A stretch of DNA of 21,355 bases from Microcaldota archaeon (GCA_018813445.1 JAHJBR010000178.1:1-21355); one strand, 5' to 3'; positions 6,945 to 14,356 are shown, numbered from the stretch's first letter. Numbers and translations are program-made. Notes: generated by a model not told the origin, from the letters alone.

Positions 6945-7039
6945 GCGCTCGTAGTCTAGTGGTAGGATTTGAGCTTCCCAAGCTTACGACCCGGGTCCGA
7001 ATAATAATCTAGAATAATTAGGGAATCCCGGCGGGCGCA
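6945..7039 (+). tRNA. tRNA-Gly (anticodon CCC) with an intron in the T-loop
   Basis: The cloverleaf folds by hand. Acceptor GCGCTCG (6945-6951) pairs with CGGGCGC (7032-7038). The D-arm is GTCT/GGAT, including G-T wobbles. The anticodon stem TGAGC/GCTTA encloses loop TTCCCAA, giving anticodon CCC. T-stem CCGGG (6991-6995) pairs with CCCGG (7027-7031). The discriminator is A (7039) and CCA is not encoded. Between the T-stem strands lie 31 bases instead of 7, so about 24 bases must be removed. All junction choices consistent with a 7-base loop give TCCGAAT; repeated GAAT/AAT bases make the exact cut ambiguous. Position 55 is C instead of the near-universal T. The 5' end follows the upstream gene's TAG stop with no spacer. 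Confidence 0.88.
7001..7024 (+). other. tRNA-Gly intron, 24 bases (one of several equivalent placements)
   Basis: The extra A+T-rich 24 bases interrupt the T-loop. A relaxed bulge-helix-bulge can be drawn: exon TCC (6996-6998) with GGG (7021-7023), bulges GAA (6999-7001) and AAT (7024-7026), an intron stem TAAT (7002-7005) with ATTA (7017-7020), and an 11-base loop. The central helix is 3 bp, shorter than the canonical 4, and includes a T-G wobble. The placement may shift by up to two bases upstream or downstream. Confidence 0.6.
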
Positions 7040-7074
7040 ATTATATTTCATGATTGAAGTATCATCTATTTGAG

Positions 7075-7833
7075 CTATTCAAAAAACTTTTTCATTTTTA
7101 TAGTAAATTCGGTTATTGCATCTCTAGTGTTTTTAGAATTCTTCACCCAAAAAAGCACCTCCGCATAGTACTTAAGAGTTCCCAATTCTTTTATAGGTTT
7201 AATAAAAATTTCAACAGTATGATCATCATCAACAATACACCAACTAAGGTTCTCTGGAATCATTCTCACGTGCTTAATAAAATCTTCGATTTTTACATCT
7301 GGTTGGAGTACAATATTCACTGAAATCATGTTTTTGGAAGTTCCACCAGTTAGATTTACAAGTGAAGAATTTATTAGTTCTGAATTAGGGACAACAATAT
7401 TATTCCGATCATATGTAGATATAATGGTTGAACGAAGCCCTATGTTTTCCACCCAACCTTCGTTATTCTCAAAAGAAATCATATCGCCTATTCTAAAGGG
7501 TTTTTCTAATATTATTATAAAGCCGGCTATGATGTTTGAAAGAAAATGTTGAGCCGCAAACCCAATTGCAAGGGCAAATATCCCGAGCCCTGCAATAAGT
7601 GCGGTTACATCAGCACCCATTATAAAAAGCGAAGTGATTAACGCAAGTGAATAGATGACAAGATTTATTATCCACATAATACTCTTTCTAGTATTTCTTG
7701 CGAGTTTTATTTTTTCGCCAGTTTTCCTAATAAACGCAGAGAGGATGTTCGAAAGCAATATTGATGAGAAAAGAATAGCGATTACATATATTATATCAAT
7801 GCTTCCCAAAATCATGTTTTCTAAACCGATCAT
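7075..7833 (-). CDS. mscS: MscS-family small-conductance mechanosensitive channel
   Basis: This inner-membrane channel opens under membrane tension to release solutes. The 252 residues show TM1 (about 12-34), TM2 (52-72) and the pore-lining TM3 (about 76-109), whose Gly/Ala-rich face GLGIFALAIGFAAQHFLSN matches MscS. The beta-domain mark EKPFRIGD (110-117) follows, and then NNIVVPNSEL, the family's most conserved loop. The C-terminal domain is ordinary in length. I keep ATG 7833 because a TATA-like TTTTTAAATATGG lies about 25 bases upstream, predicting a leaderless mRNA; Met7 is an alternative. It is convergent with tRNA-Gly (35 bases between) and divergent from the EF1A-like gene. Confidence 0.92.
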   Translation of the reverse strand: MIGLENMILGSIDIIYVIAILFSSILLSNILSAFIRKTGEKIKLARNTRKSIMWIINLVIYSLALITSLFIMGADVTALIAGLGIFALAIGFAAQHFLSNIIAGFIIILEKPFRIGDMISFENNEGWVENIGLRSTIISTYDRNNIVVPNSELINSSLVNLTGGTSKNMISVNIVLQPDVKIEDFIKHVRMIPENLSWCIVDDDHTVEIFIKPIKELGTLKYYAEVLFWVKNSKNTRDAITEFTIKMKKFFE

Positions 7834-7847
7834 GAAAATAATAATTG

Positions 7848-7874
7848 AGCCATATTTAAAAATAAGCCATATTT
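7848..7874 (-). promoter_or_regulatory. mscS promoter with a 10-base direct repeat
   Basis: AGCCATATTT occurs at 7848-7857 and again at 7865-7874, separated by 7 bases. The downstream copy overlaps the presumed TATA box of mscS (7852-7864). Such placement would suit an operator for a repressor or activator, or could be a chance A+T-rich repeat. Confidence 0.35.
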
Positions 7875-7918
7875 GAAATTTTTAAGGTTTTTTCAATAAT
7901 TTTGATTTGGGCAAAATC

Positions 7919-7927
7919 ATTAAATAT
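7919..7927 (+). promoter_or_regulatory. TATA box for the EF1A-like / Lon-like operon
   Basis: ATTAAATAT is centred 34 bases before the ATG at 7957, so a leader of about 9 bases is expected. Confidence 0.4.
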
Positions 7928-7956
7928 CCGCGAGCAGAATGTAATAATGGATTTTT

Positions 7957-8874
7957 ATGAAAGGAATACGCGTACTGAGTTTATTAGATAGAGAACTAAA
8001 TGGGAAGATAGGAAAAAGGAATGCAGGTGCAGACATTACTATTTATTCATATAAGCAAGGCGATGTTGCTGTTGAGGTAATTGAACCTAGCTTATATCCG
8101 GAAAAGATTCATCCATTAGTTTTCGGATTGGCTCTTGCGGATTTTGTAATTTTTAAACCAGAATTAGAAAAAAAGGAATTCGGGGAAATGCTTGCAGCAC
8201 TTATTCTTTCTGGAAAACCCGGAATGTTTGTTGGGGGAAAGGAAGAGATTGGGAATTTCATAAAAGGAAGCGCGTTGGAGAAATGGGAAACCATTGAAGA
8301 AGATGCAATAAAGATAAGGGAACATCTTCTTTTGGTTCAGAATTCCTGGAAGCAAGGGGAAACAAAAATAATTATTGACCAGATATTTAGTTTGAAAAGC
8401 ATTGGGGTTGTTTTATTGGGCGCGATTTCCAGAGGGACAATAAAAGTGCATGATGAACTTACAGTTTATCCAATAAAACAGAATGTTTCTGTGAAATCAT
8501 TGCAGCTGCACGATGATAGTGTGCAGGAGATAAGCGATGGGTGCAGAGTAGGTGCAAATGTAAAAGGAATTGATGCTGAGAGGATTGAGCGAGGATTTGT
8601 ACTTGGAAAAGGGATTGAAAGTAATAAGGAATTTGAATCTGAGCTTTTTTGTCCGCAGTTTGTGAAGGATGGGTTGAAGAAGGAAAATAAGGTTTTTGCA
8701 TATACTGGATTGCAGTTTTGTGAAGCAAGAATCAGCGGGGATTTGGGCGCAGGAGAAAAGAATAAATTAAAAATAATTTGTGAAAATGAAATAGCCTATG
8801 AAAAAGGAGACCTGATTCTTATTGTGGATCCAGGAAGAAAGCCTAGAGTAATTGCAAGCGGGAAGATTTTATGA
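7957..8874 (+). CDS. EF1A/SelB-like protein with an eroded GTPase domain
   Basis: The 305-residue protein has the layout of a translation elongation factor but no working G domain. The expected P-loop is DRELNGKI (11-18): the first Gly and the Ser/Thr after Lys of GxxxxGK(S/T) are gone. A stretch like the DTPGH switch and following helix is also degenerate (LYPEKIHPLVFGLALADF), and no NKxD is visible. Domain II is well kept (about 140-225): GVVLLGAISRGTIKVHDELTVYP, then VKSLQLHDDSV, GCRVGANVKGI and RGFVLGKG, as in EF-Tu/SelB. A beta-barrel domain III follows to the end. It probably binds RNA or a ribosomal partner without hydrolysing GTP. Its TGA overlaps the next gene's ATG (ATGA), so the two are translationally coupled. 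Confidence 0.82.
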   Translation: MKGIRVLSLLDRELNGKIGKRNAGADITIYSYKQGDVAVEVIEPSLYPEKIHPLVFGLALADFVIFKPELEKKEFGEMLAALILSGKPGMFVGGKEEIGNFIKGSALEKWETIEEDAIKIREHLLLVQNSWKQGETKIIIDQIFSLKSIGVVLLGAISRGTIKVHDELTVYPIKQNVSVKSLQLHDDSVQEISDGCRVGANVKGIDAERIERGFVLGKGIESNKEFESELFCPQFVKDGLKKENKVFAYTGLQFCEARISGDLGAGEKNKLKIICENEIAYEKGDLILIVDPGRKPRVIASGKIL

Positions 8875-10523
8875 GGAGATTGGTTATTTTTTTGATGGTT
8901 GTTGCGAATTTATTTGCAGCTTGCAATGGCACTGCTTCCCATTATCTTCCTGCAATCGTGGGAGACCAGGGAAAGCTGATTAATATAAGCATGGAATTCA
9001 AGAATGGAAGCGGAGATGTTTTTGTAAGCATATATCCAGAGATTGGGTTGAGCACCCAAGAATCAGTAAAGACTGCGCTTGCATATACATTCGAGTATGA
9101 AGGAGTGAATGAAGGATGCGATGTTTTTATAAAAGCGCATACTGAGGATAGAGGGCATTTGGATGGCCCAAGTGGGGGTGCTGCTTTTGCAATAATGAGT
9201 ATGTCTGTGCTTGAAGAAAAACCAGTAAGAGAAGATGCAATGATTACTGGGAGCATGGATGAGAATGGATATATTGGCGCAGTTGGAGGATTGTATGAAA
9301 AGGCAAAGATTGCTAAGGAAAGCGGATTGGATTATTTTATTACACCTAGACAAAGCCTTTATGATAGGGTGATGCTTAGGATGGTCTCAGAAGATAAGGA
9401 AATGGTTGTAATTGAAGTTGAAAATATTTCCCAGGCAAGGGAATTCCTTCTTGAAAGAAATGAAATAGAAATCGAAAAAAGCTCTCCTTTAGTTGAGGAA
9501 ATTAATACGGATCTAGAAGCATATGAAGGGGAAAGGGTTTTTGGGAATGTTACTAGGAAGACTATGGAATTGCTTGAAGGACAAATAGAAGAGATAGATC
9601 AGGAGTTGTATGAGGAAGAGATGCTAGGTGAGTATTATTCTAAACTAATTGGAAATCAGCAAATGCTTTTGGATAAAGGGTATGAGTTCAGTGCTGCGAA
9701 TAGTGCATTTTTGGCCTATGCTGAAGCAGGAACTGTTGCTAATTATAATAGCTTGGATTTACCAGATTTGGAAACAGATGTTGAACAGTGTATTGAAAAT
9801 TTTAGAATGCAGAAAATTACTGAGGATAATTTTGAATGGGTTGGAGGAGAAGAGCTTAGGTTAGGCTGGGCAAAAATGAAGATTGATGATGTAAAGGAGA
9901 TGAATAGCAGTTTAAGGGAAGATAGGTTTTACGCATTTTATGAAGGTAAGTATGCGGAAGCATGGTTCATGATTGCGAATATGTTGTTGGCTGATTCTCC
10001 TGAAACAGGTAAGGAAGTGGATGAGAATTCATTAAAAGGAATTAGTGAGCAGTATTTGAGTTTGGCCAGGGGAAGCAGTATTTCAAATGTGGATATGTTG
10101 AGGCATTTGAAAAATGCAGAAAATTTGCATTCAGAAGGAAAGTATGTGGGCGCAATAATTGATTCGGTTTATGTAATTAGGATGACCAATTCAAGCGAAA
10201 ATGTTGCGGAAATGGATGATTGGATTCTTGATTTGGAATTAGAGGAGTTCAAAAATACCCAAAGGGATTCTTTTTGGTCCAATGTTTATGCATCGCATGC
10301 ATCATTTCTTGTAGAAGAAGGTAACAAAGAGGAAGCGTATAGGCTCTATAGTTTTGCACAAGGGCTGGAGGAAGCGCATGATGAGATGTTGGGTGCTTTT
10401 GAGATTAAGGAGGAAAACGAAACCAAAGAAGATTGTTTAATGTGTGGGGTTGTTGGTGCAGTGCTTGCAGTAATTCTTATTTTTGCAACCCTATTAAGCA
10501 TCAGATTGATATTCTGGAGATAG
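8871..10523 (+). CDS. Exported, membrane-anchored Lon-like (S16) serine protease
   Basis: The 550-residue protein starts with a signal sequence (MRRLVIFLMVVANLFAACNG); FAAC at 15-18 could be a lipobox. The Lon-type proteolytic domain (about 30-200) has DGPSGGAAF with catalytic Ser101 and GYIGAVGGLYEKAKIA with catalytic Lys144, the S16 Ser-Lys dyad. There is no AAA+ domain. The remainder (about 200-525) is acidic and helical, with TPR-like stretches, and a TM helix (about 526-547) ends in IRLIFWR, so the protease faces outside. The closest type is the archaeal secreted Lon-like group (COG1750). It begins inside the EF1A-like gene's stop and is followed at 48 bases by a membrane-tethered regulator. 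Its substrates are unknown. Confidence 0.88.
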   Translation: MRRLVIFLMVVANLFAACNGTASHYLPAIVGDQGKLINISMEFKNGSGDVFVSIYPEIGLSTQESVKTALAYTFEYEGVNEGCDVFIKAHTEDRGHLDGPSGGAAFAIMSMSVLEEKPVREDAMITGSMDENGYIGAVGGLYEKAKIAKESGLDYFITPRQSLYDRVMLRMVSEDKEMVVIEVENISQAREFLLERNEIEIEKSSPLVEEINTDLEAYEGERVFGNVTRKTMELLEGQIEEIDQELYEEEMLGEYYSKLIGNQQMLLDKGYEFSAANSAFLAYAEAGTVANYNSLDLPDLETDVEQCIENFRMQKITEDNFEWVGGEELRLGWAKMKIDDVKEMNSSLREDRFYAFYEGKYAEAWFMIANMLLADSPETGKEVDENSLKGISEQYLSLARGSSISNVDMLRHLKNAENLHSEGKYVGAIIDSVYVIRMTNSSENVAEMDDWILDLELEEFKNTQRDSFWSNVYASHASFLVEEGNKEEAYRLYSFAQGLEEAHDEMLGAFEIKEENETKEDCLMCGVVGAVLAVILIFATLLSIRLIFWR

Positions 10524-10541
10524 ACCCAACAAAAAACCAAC

Positions 10542-10550
10542 AATTTAAAA
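10542..10550 (+). promoter_or_regulatory. TATA box for the membrane-tethered regulator
   Basis: AATTTAAAA is centred about 26 bases before the ATG at 10572, the leaderless spacing. The regulator can thus be transcribed apart from the protease. Confidence 0.45.
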
Positions 10551-10571
10551 CCAGAAAAGAGGCAACTAATT

Positions 10572-11156
10572 ATGGATCAAGAAGAAGTAATGGACCGGGC
10601 TCTTGCCTCAGATACTAGGAAACAGATACTGAAAAGACTTTGCGAGAAGAACCATCGTCCAAGTGATTTGAGTAGGGAACTCAAAAAAGATAAGTCAACG
10701 ATTGTGCAGCATTTAGATGTGCTTAACAGCGCAGGATTAGTGGAAAGGATTGAACGTGCAGGGTTCAAATGGGTATTTTACAGATTGAGTAATAAAGGTG
10801 CAGGGCTATTTCCAAATTATAGGAGAAGGATTGCTTTTTTTGCAATTGCGCTTTTTGCAATTTTAGGTGCATTCGCATCTTTTATATTATTTTCTGGAGC
10901 AGGAGGAGTTGCAAGCGCTCCAGCAGATACAAGAATTGGAGATCAGGAGCTTAGCGGGACTGCTGCACCCATGCAATTTGTAAAAGAAGCTGGTTCAAAT
11001 TTCAATGAATCAGTAGGGGAAAATGAAAACGTTGAAGAGAATGAAGGTTTAGAAGCATATGCTGGAGTTGGACTTGCACTGGTTGCATTGATATTTGCAG
11101 TGCTTTTCATAATTACTGACAAGAATGAAATGGTTTTGCCCAGGCGCAGGAAGTAG
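10572..11156 (+). CDS. Membrane-tethered winged-helix (ArsR-like) regulator with two TM helices
   Basis: Residues 6-75 are a winged-helix DNA-binding domain: SDTRKQILKRLCEK, then RPSDLSRELKKDKSTIVQHL (recognition helix about 41-52), NSAGLVERIE and the wing GFKWVFYRLSNKG. After the basic RRR (84-86) comes TM1 (87-107), an outside loop of about 55 residues (108-161) rich in Glu, Asn and Ser, TM2 (162-182), and a short basic tail ending PRRRK. By the positive-inside rule both ends are cytoplasmic, so only the acidic loop is exposed. It probably senses an envelope signal. The exported Lon-like protease just upstream is a natural partner candidate, though no cleavage site can be read. Own TATA box at 10542-10550. 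The total of 194 residues shows no sign of truncation. Confidence 0.85.
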   Translation: MDQEEVMDRALASDTRKQILKRLCEKNHRPSDLSRELKKDKSTIVQHLDVLNSAGLVERIERAGFKWVFYRLSNKGAGLFPNYRRRIAFFAIALFAILGAFASFILFSGAGGVASAPADTRIGDQELSGTAAPMQFVKEAGSNFNESVGENENVEENEGLEAYAGVGLALVALIFAVLFIITDKNEMVLPRRRK

Positions 11157-11179
11157 GTTACACTTGATGGATATAAAGT

Positions 11180-11189
11180 GATTTAAAGG
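11180..11189 (+). promoter_or_regulatory. TATA box for the coiled-coil gene
   Basis: GATTTAAAGG lies about 32 bases before the ATG at 11217, so a leader of only a few bases is expected. Confidence 0.35.
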
Positions 11190-11216
11190 TAATCTACTAT
11201 ATATGGGCGTGAAGAT

Positions 11217-12020
11217 ATGCTTGCCAATGAAATAGCGCGCTTGATGGAGCTCAATAAAATGAAGGCCGAATTAGAATTTAAGAAAAATTGGCTTATATCT
11301 AAAGGTAATAAGGATAAAGTTGTGGCCTATGAAGCTGAGTTGGAAGAAGCTTCAAGGCAGACGCTTGAATTGGAGAGCAAAATAACTGCAAAAGGAATCA
11401 CTCTTTTTTATCCAAACATGAAAAAAATTAATGAATTGGCAGGGAAACTTTCAGCTATTCCGCAAGAAAAGTTGTTTTCTGCAATGGAACAGAAAGAAGG
11501 AGAAGTTTATTCATTGTTTGAGAGCAAAGGAAAACTAATCAAAAGGAATATGGAAAATAGATGGGAGATCGCATTGCTCATGGAATTTACAAATTCTCTT
11601 CCTAGTGGAGTAAGGGATAGCCTAATAGAAATGAGTGAGAATGGTGAAATTGGAGAACTAGACGTTAGTATATTAGAGGAGAATCAAAGGATGAAGCTTT
11701 TCAGGATGCTGAATAGGGCAGGACTTGAGTGTGAGCTTCTTGGATATAATATAATTCCAAAAAATATGAATGGAGATGGAGTGAAATGGAATGAGATCTG
11801 GGTGGAAACTTCTGGAAGGAAAATATGGGCATCTCCTGAAAAAATTGAAGAGGTAAAGAAATTTGAGAAAGATATGGAAGATGCAGGAAGAACAATACAG
11901 ATAATGAATGCTGAAAGACAGATCAGGGATTTTAGTGATGCGGAAGAAAATAAATTCAATGAGGCGCAGAAGAAATATTTGGAAATGATAAGGAAAAAGG
12001 AGAAAATGCTCACTGATTGA
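11217..12020 (+). CDS. Coiled-coil protein of unknown function
   Basis: I do not recognise this 267-residue soluble protein. Residues 1-60 and about 200-267 are highly charged with helical heptad-like patterns (for example LMELNKMKAELEFKKNWL and AQKKYLEMIRKKEKM). The middle (about 60-200) is mixed, with LPSGVRDSLIEMSENGEIGE and a Trp-rich stretch GVKWNEIWVETSGRKIW that could be a small folded domain. It has no signal peptide, TM segment or Cys cluster (one Cys only). ATG 11217 is used because the codons fit from there; the upstream ATATGGGCGTG is out of frame. The gene overlaps the 3' end of convergent elp3 by 11 bases. Its downstream place after the protease-regulator pair may be chance, since it has its own promoter. 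Confidence 0.75.
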   Translation: MLANEIARLMELNKMKAELEFKKNWLISKGNKDKVVAYEAELEEASRQTLELESKITAKGITLFYPNMKKINELAGKLSAIPQEKLFSAMEQKEGEVYSLFESKGKLIKRNMENRWEIALLMEFTNSLPSGVRDSLIEMSENGEIGELDVSILEENQRMKLFRMLNRAGLECELLGYNIIPKNMNGDGVKWNEIWVETSGRKIWASPEKIEEVKKFEKDMEDAGRTIQIMNAERQIRDFSDAEENKFNEAQKKYLEMIRKKEKMLTD

Positions 12021-13521
12021 ATGTCTTGGACATATAGAATCCATCGTAATTATATCCTCTTTTTAGGTAATATTGTTTTACTCCTATTGCGCTTATTATA
12101 TATAGTTTTTTAATTCCAAGCAAAGAAGAGATTTTTTCTGCTTCTTTTAAGAGAAGTGAGCCAAAACCACGGTGTTGGACTTTTCCTTTTTTCCCTAATT
12201 TGGTTTCTTCTCCAAATACATGTAATTCGCGTATTATTGCTTTTTTACCAATGTGGAGACGAAGAAAAGCAGCAAGTGCGTTATTATCCTCAATTGAAAG
12301 GAAATATTCAGTCGCATTGCTTGCATCGTATTTCATCTGTTTGAATTCTGGATTTTTTATTTCGGTTTTGGTTAGTCCTGCTTCTCTGAATCTTATCTCC
12401 TGAACAGGAATTTTTGAAGAGCGAAGTTTTGATTCAACTATTTCGCGAATGTTGCTTTTATCTACCCCTGCAGCAGTTAGATTCACAGGTATATCTCTTT
12501 GGATGCGCATCACACGCACATATTTGGGAATGAATTTATAAGCTTTAAAAATTATTTCTGCTGCTTGGGAAGTTGAATAAGGAGAATATTTAGATTTTTT
12601 CATTAAGGAGAATAGTTTGGTTCCTGGGAGTACAATTGTTGGATAAATTTTGAGCATGTCTGGTTTGAAATCTGAATTAGAGAAAAGGGTTTTTAGCATT
12701 GCAAGGTCTTTTTTAGGGGAAGAACCAGGAAGGCCAAGCATAATATGAAAACATACTTTCAGGCCTGCATCTTTCAGGAGTTTAGTTGCTTGCACTACCT
12801 GGGAAACTGAATGGCCACGACATATCTTTCTATAGATTGAATTAGAGGGGTGTTGTACACCTAGTTCTACTTTAGTGGTTCCGTAGGAGAGCATTTCTTC
12901 GATTTCTTTTTTTCCACATACATCGGGTCTTGTCTCTATGGTGAGGCCGACCATTCTGTGTGCAGCAGATTCATTGAGCTTTTTCGCTTTTTCCAAAGAG
13001 GATGAAATTTTTCCATTCAATGCATCGTAGATTCCTTTTATGAAATGGGTTTTGCTTTTTTTAGGTTTGGATAGAAATGTGCCACCCATTACGATTACAT
13101 CGCATTTATCTGTGGGATGGCCATTTAGTTCGAATTGGCGCAAACGAGAACACACTTGTTTGTACGGATTAAATTTATTGGATCTTGCCCGCAGAGCTGC
13201 AGGCTCAAAACCAGTATAGCTTTTTGGGGCCTTTTTGCTTTCAGGGCAGTATATGCATGAGAAAGGACAGGAATTCTTAGGTGGAATCATAACTGCTATT
13301 GGGGCTACTCCTGAGGCAGTGCGCATGGGTTTTCTTTTCAACAGAATCAGTAATCTTTTAGGGATTTTTTTAATGGTTATTAGTTCAATTATTTCTGTGT
13401 TCTTGAAAAAGCCGTGCATTTTGAATTTCAAACTTGCTTCCCTTTTTAGAGAATCTAAATCAGTTCTTCCTAGTTTGAGCTGGGAAATTATGTATGCTGC
13501 TGCTTTCTTTTTCGCATCCAT
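12010..13521 (-). CDS. elp3: Elp3: radical SAM / GNAT tRNA U34 modification enzyme
   Basis: Elp3 makes the carboxymethyl group on wobble uridine of tRNA by radical SAM chemistry using acetyl-CoA. The 503 residues hold an N-terminal tRNA-binding part, the radical SAM centre with Cys85, Cys89 and Cys92 (CPFSCIYC), the Elp3 box SYTGFEPAALRARSNKFNPY, VMGGTF, GLTIETRPD, VELGVQ and HIMLGLPGS, and a C-terminal GNAT domain with HRGFGSLLL and YYLKRGYNYDGFYMSK. Oddity: the Cys spacing is CX3CX2C followed by PES, whereas archaeal Elp3 usually has CPHG(K/R)CIYCPGG (CX4CX2C). The gene begins 7 bases after the secreted beta-protein stop, so the two share a transcript. It overlaps the convergent coiled-coil gene by 11 bases. 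Confidence 0.93.
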   Translation of the reverse strand: MDAKKKAAAYIISQLKLGRTDLDSLKREASLKFKMHGFFKNTEIIELITIKKIPKRLLILLKRKPMRTASGVAPIAVMIPPKNSCPFSCIYCPESKKAPKSYTGFEPAALRARSNKFNPYKQVCSRLRQFELNGHPTDKCDVIVMGGTFLSKPKKSKTHFIKGIYDALNGKISSSLEKAKKLNESAAHRMVGLTIETRPDVCGKKEIEEMLSYGTTKVELGVQHPSNSIYRKICRGHSVSQVVQATKLLKDAGLKVCFHIMLGLPGSSPKKDLAMLKTLFSNSDFKPDMLKIYPTIVLPGTKLFSLMKKSKYSPYSTSQAAEIIFKAYKFIPKYVRVMRIQRDIPVNLTAAGVDKSNIREIVESKLRSSKIPVQEIRFREAGLTKTEIKNPEFKQMKYDASNATEYFLSIEDNNALAAFLRLHIGKKAIIRELHVFGEETKLGKKGKVQHRGFGSLLLKEAEKISSLLGIKKLYIISAIGVKQYYLKRGYNYDGFYMSKTFNQ

Positions 13522-13527
13522 TAAAAA

Positions 13528-14334
13528 TCACATGAGATTAGATATAAGGCCTGCGAGTGCATAAAATATTCCATTCATTATTGGGAAAAAAAGCAAGCCG
13601 TTGTTTGTGGCTTTGTAGTCTGCGGGCAGGCTGGAATGCACTTTCACATTCATGTTTAGAGTTGCATTCACGTTTTCTGATGAGCGAGAACTGATGTAAA
13701 TCTGCGGTGAGAATTCTTCTTCTTCGTTGCTTACGAATTCATACACAAGGGTTTTGGAGCTTTTAGGAGGAACATACACATATTTTGTGTATCCCGCATT
13801 GCTTTGAGAGGAAGAGGTAATTGAAAAAACATCCCCAGTGTTGACCTTGTTTGTAATTGTGAGGTAGAATCGAGCAGGTTGGCCAGAAAGGGCCTCTGCA
13901 GAATTTTTATCAGCCTCAACTGAAAATACATTATGGGTAATTTTTAGGACTATGTAAAAAGTCACGTTGCCCAACTGCTCCCTATCTCCTTCATCAAGAA
14001 CGTCTATGCGCACACGGTATTCTCCATCTTTTGCATTCTTTGCAGAAGTGATTTTTACCTGGAGGATTTTTCCGAGTGGGTCGCTGGGTGTGGCGCTCCA
14101 ATCTTCAGGAAGTTCATTTGCATAGGCAAGGTCGTATGCACCACCCAAACCTTGTATTCCTCCTGTTGTTGGTCTACCATCTATGCTTATTGAGATTGTT
14201 TGTCCTGGGCCTATTTCCCCTAAAAAAAGTTCGTCTCCATTTTTTATTTCATTGCTTATTGGTTCGAGTATTGTAAGTGAATAGGCTGATGAGAGGAGAA
14301 TAAGGAATGCAAGCAAAGTTCTTTTTGGCACCAT
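13528..14334 (-). CDS. Secreted, C-terminally anchored beta-sandwich protein
   Basis: The 268-residue protein begins MVPKRTLLAFLILLSSAYSL, a signal peptide, and ends with a hydrophobic stretch (about 245-266, FFPIMNGIFYALAGLISNLM) that can anchor it, leaving the body outside the cell. The body is two beta-rich Ig-like domains; the second (about 130-235) has the layout of NEW3/CARDB-type domains, with NSAEALSGQPARFYLTITNK, YVYVPPKSSKTLVYEF and ISSRSSENVNATLNMNVKV. No enzyme motif is visible. The frame is open to 14352, but ATG 14334 is chosen since a TATA-like box is 28 bases upstream of it and the signal peptide starts there. Function is unknown, perhaps an envelope adhesion or stalk protein. 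It is co-transcribed with elp3. Confidence 0.8.
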   Translation of the reverse strand: MVPKRTLLAFLILLSSAYSLTILEPISNEIKNGDELFLGEIGPGQTISISIDGRPTTGGIQGLGGAYDLAYANELPEDWSATPSDPLGKILQVKITSAKNAKDGEYRVRIDVLDEGDREQLGNVTFYIVLKITHNVFSVEADKNSAEALSGQPARFYLTITNKVNTGDVFSITSSSQSNAGYTKYVYVPPKSSKTLVYEFVSNEEEEFSPQIYISSRSSENVNATLNMNVKVHSSLPADYKATNNGLLFFPIMNGIFYALAGLISNLM

Positions 14335-14356
14335 GCTGTTATTACAAAACACAGTC

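Noticed and set aside
5553..7039. Integrated mobile element at the tRNA-Gly gene
   Set aside because: No integrase, no second partial copy of the tRNA 3' end and no flanking direct repeat were found within the window.
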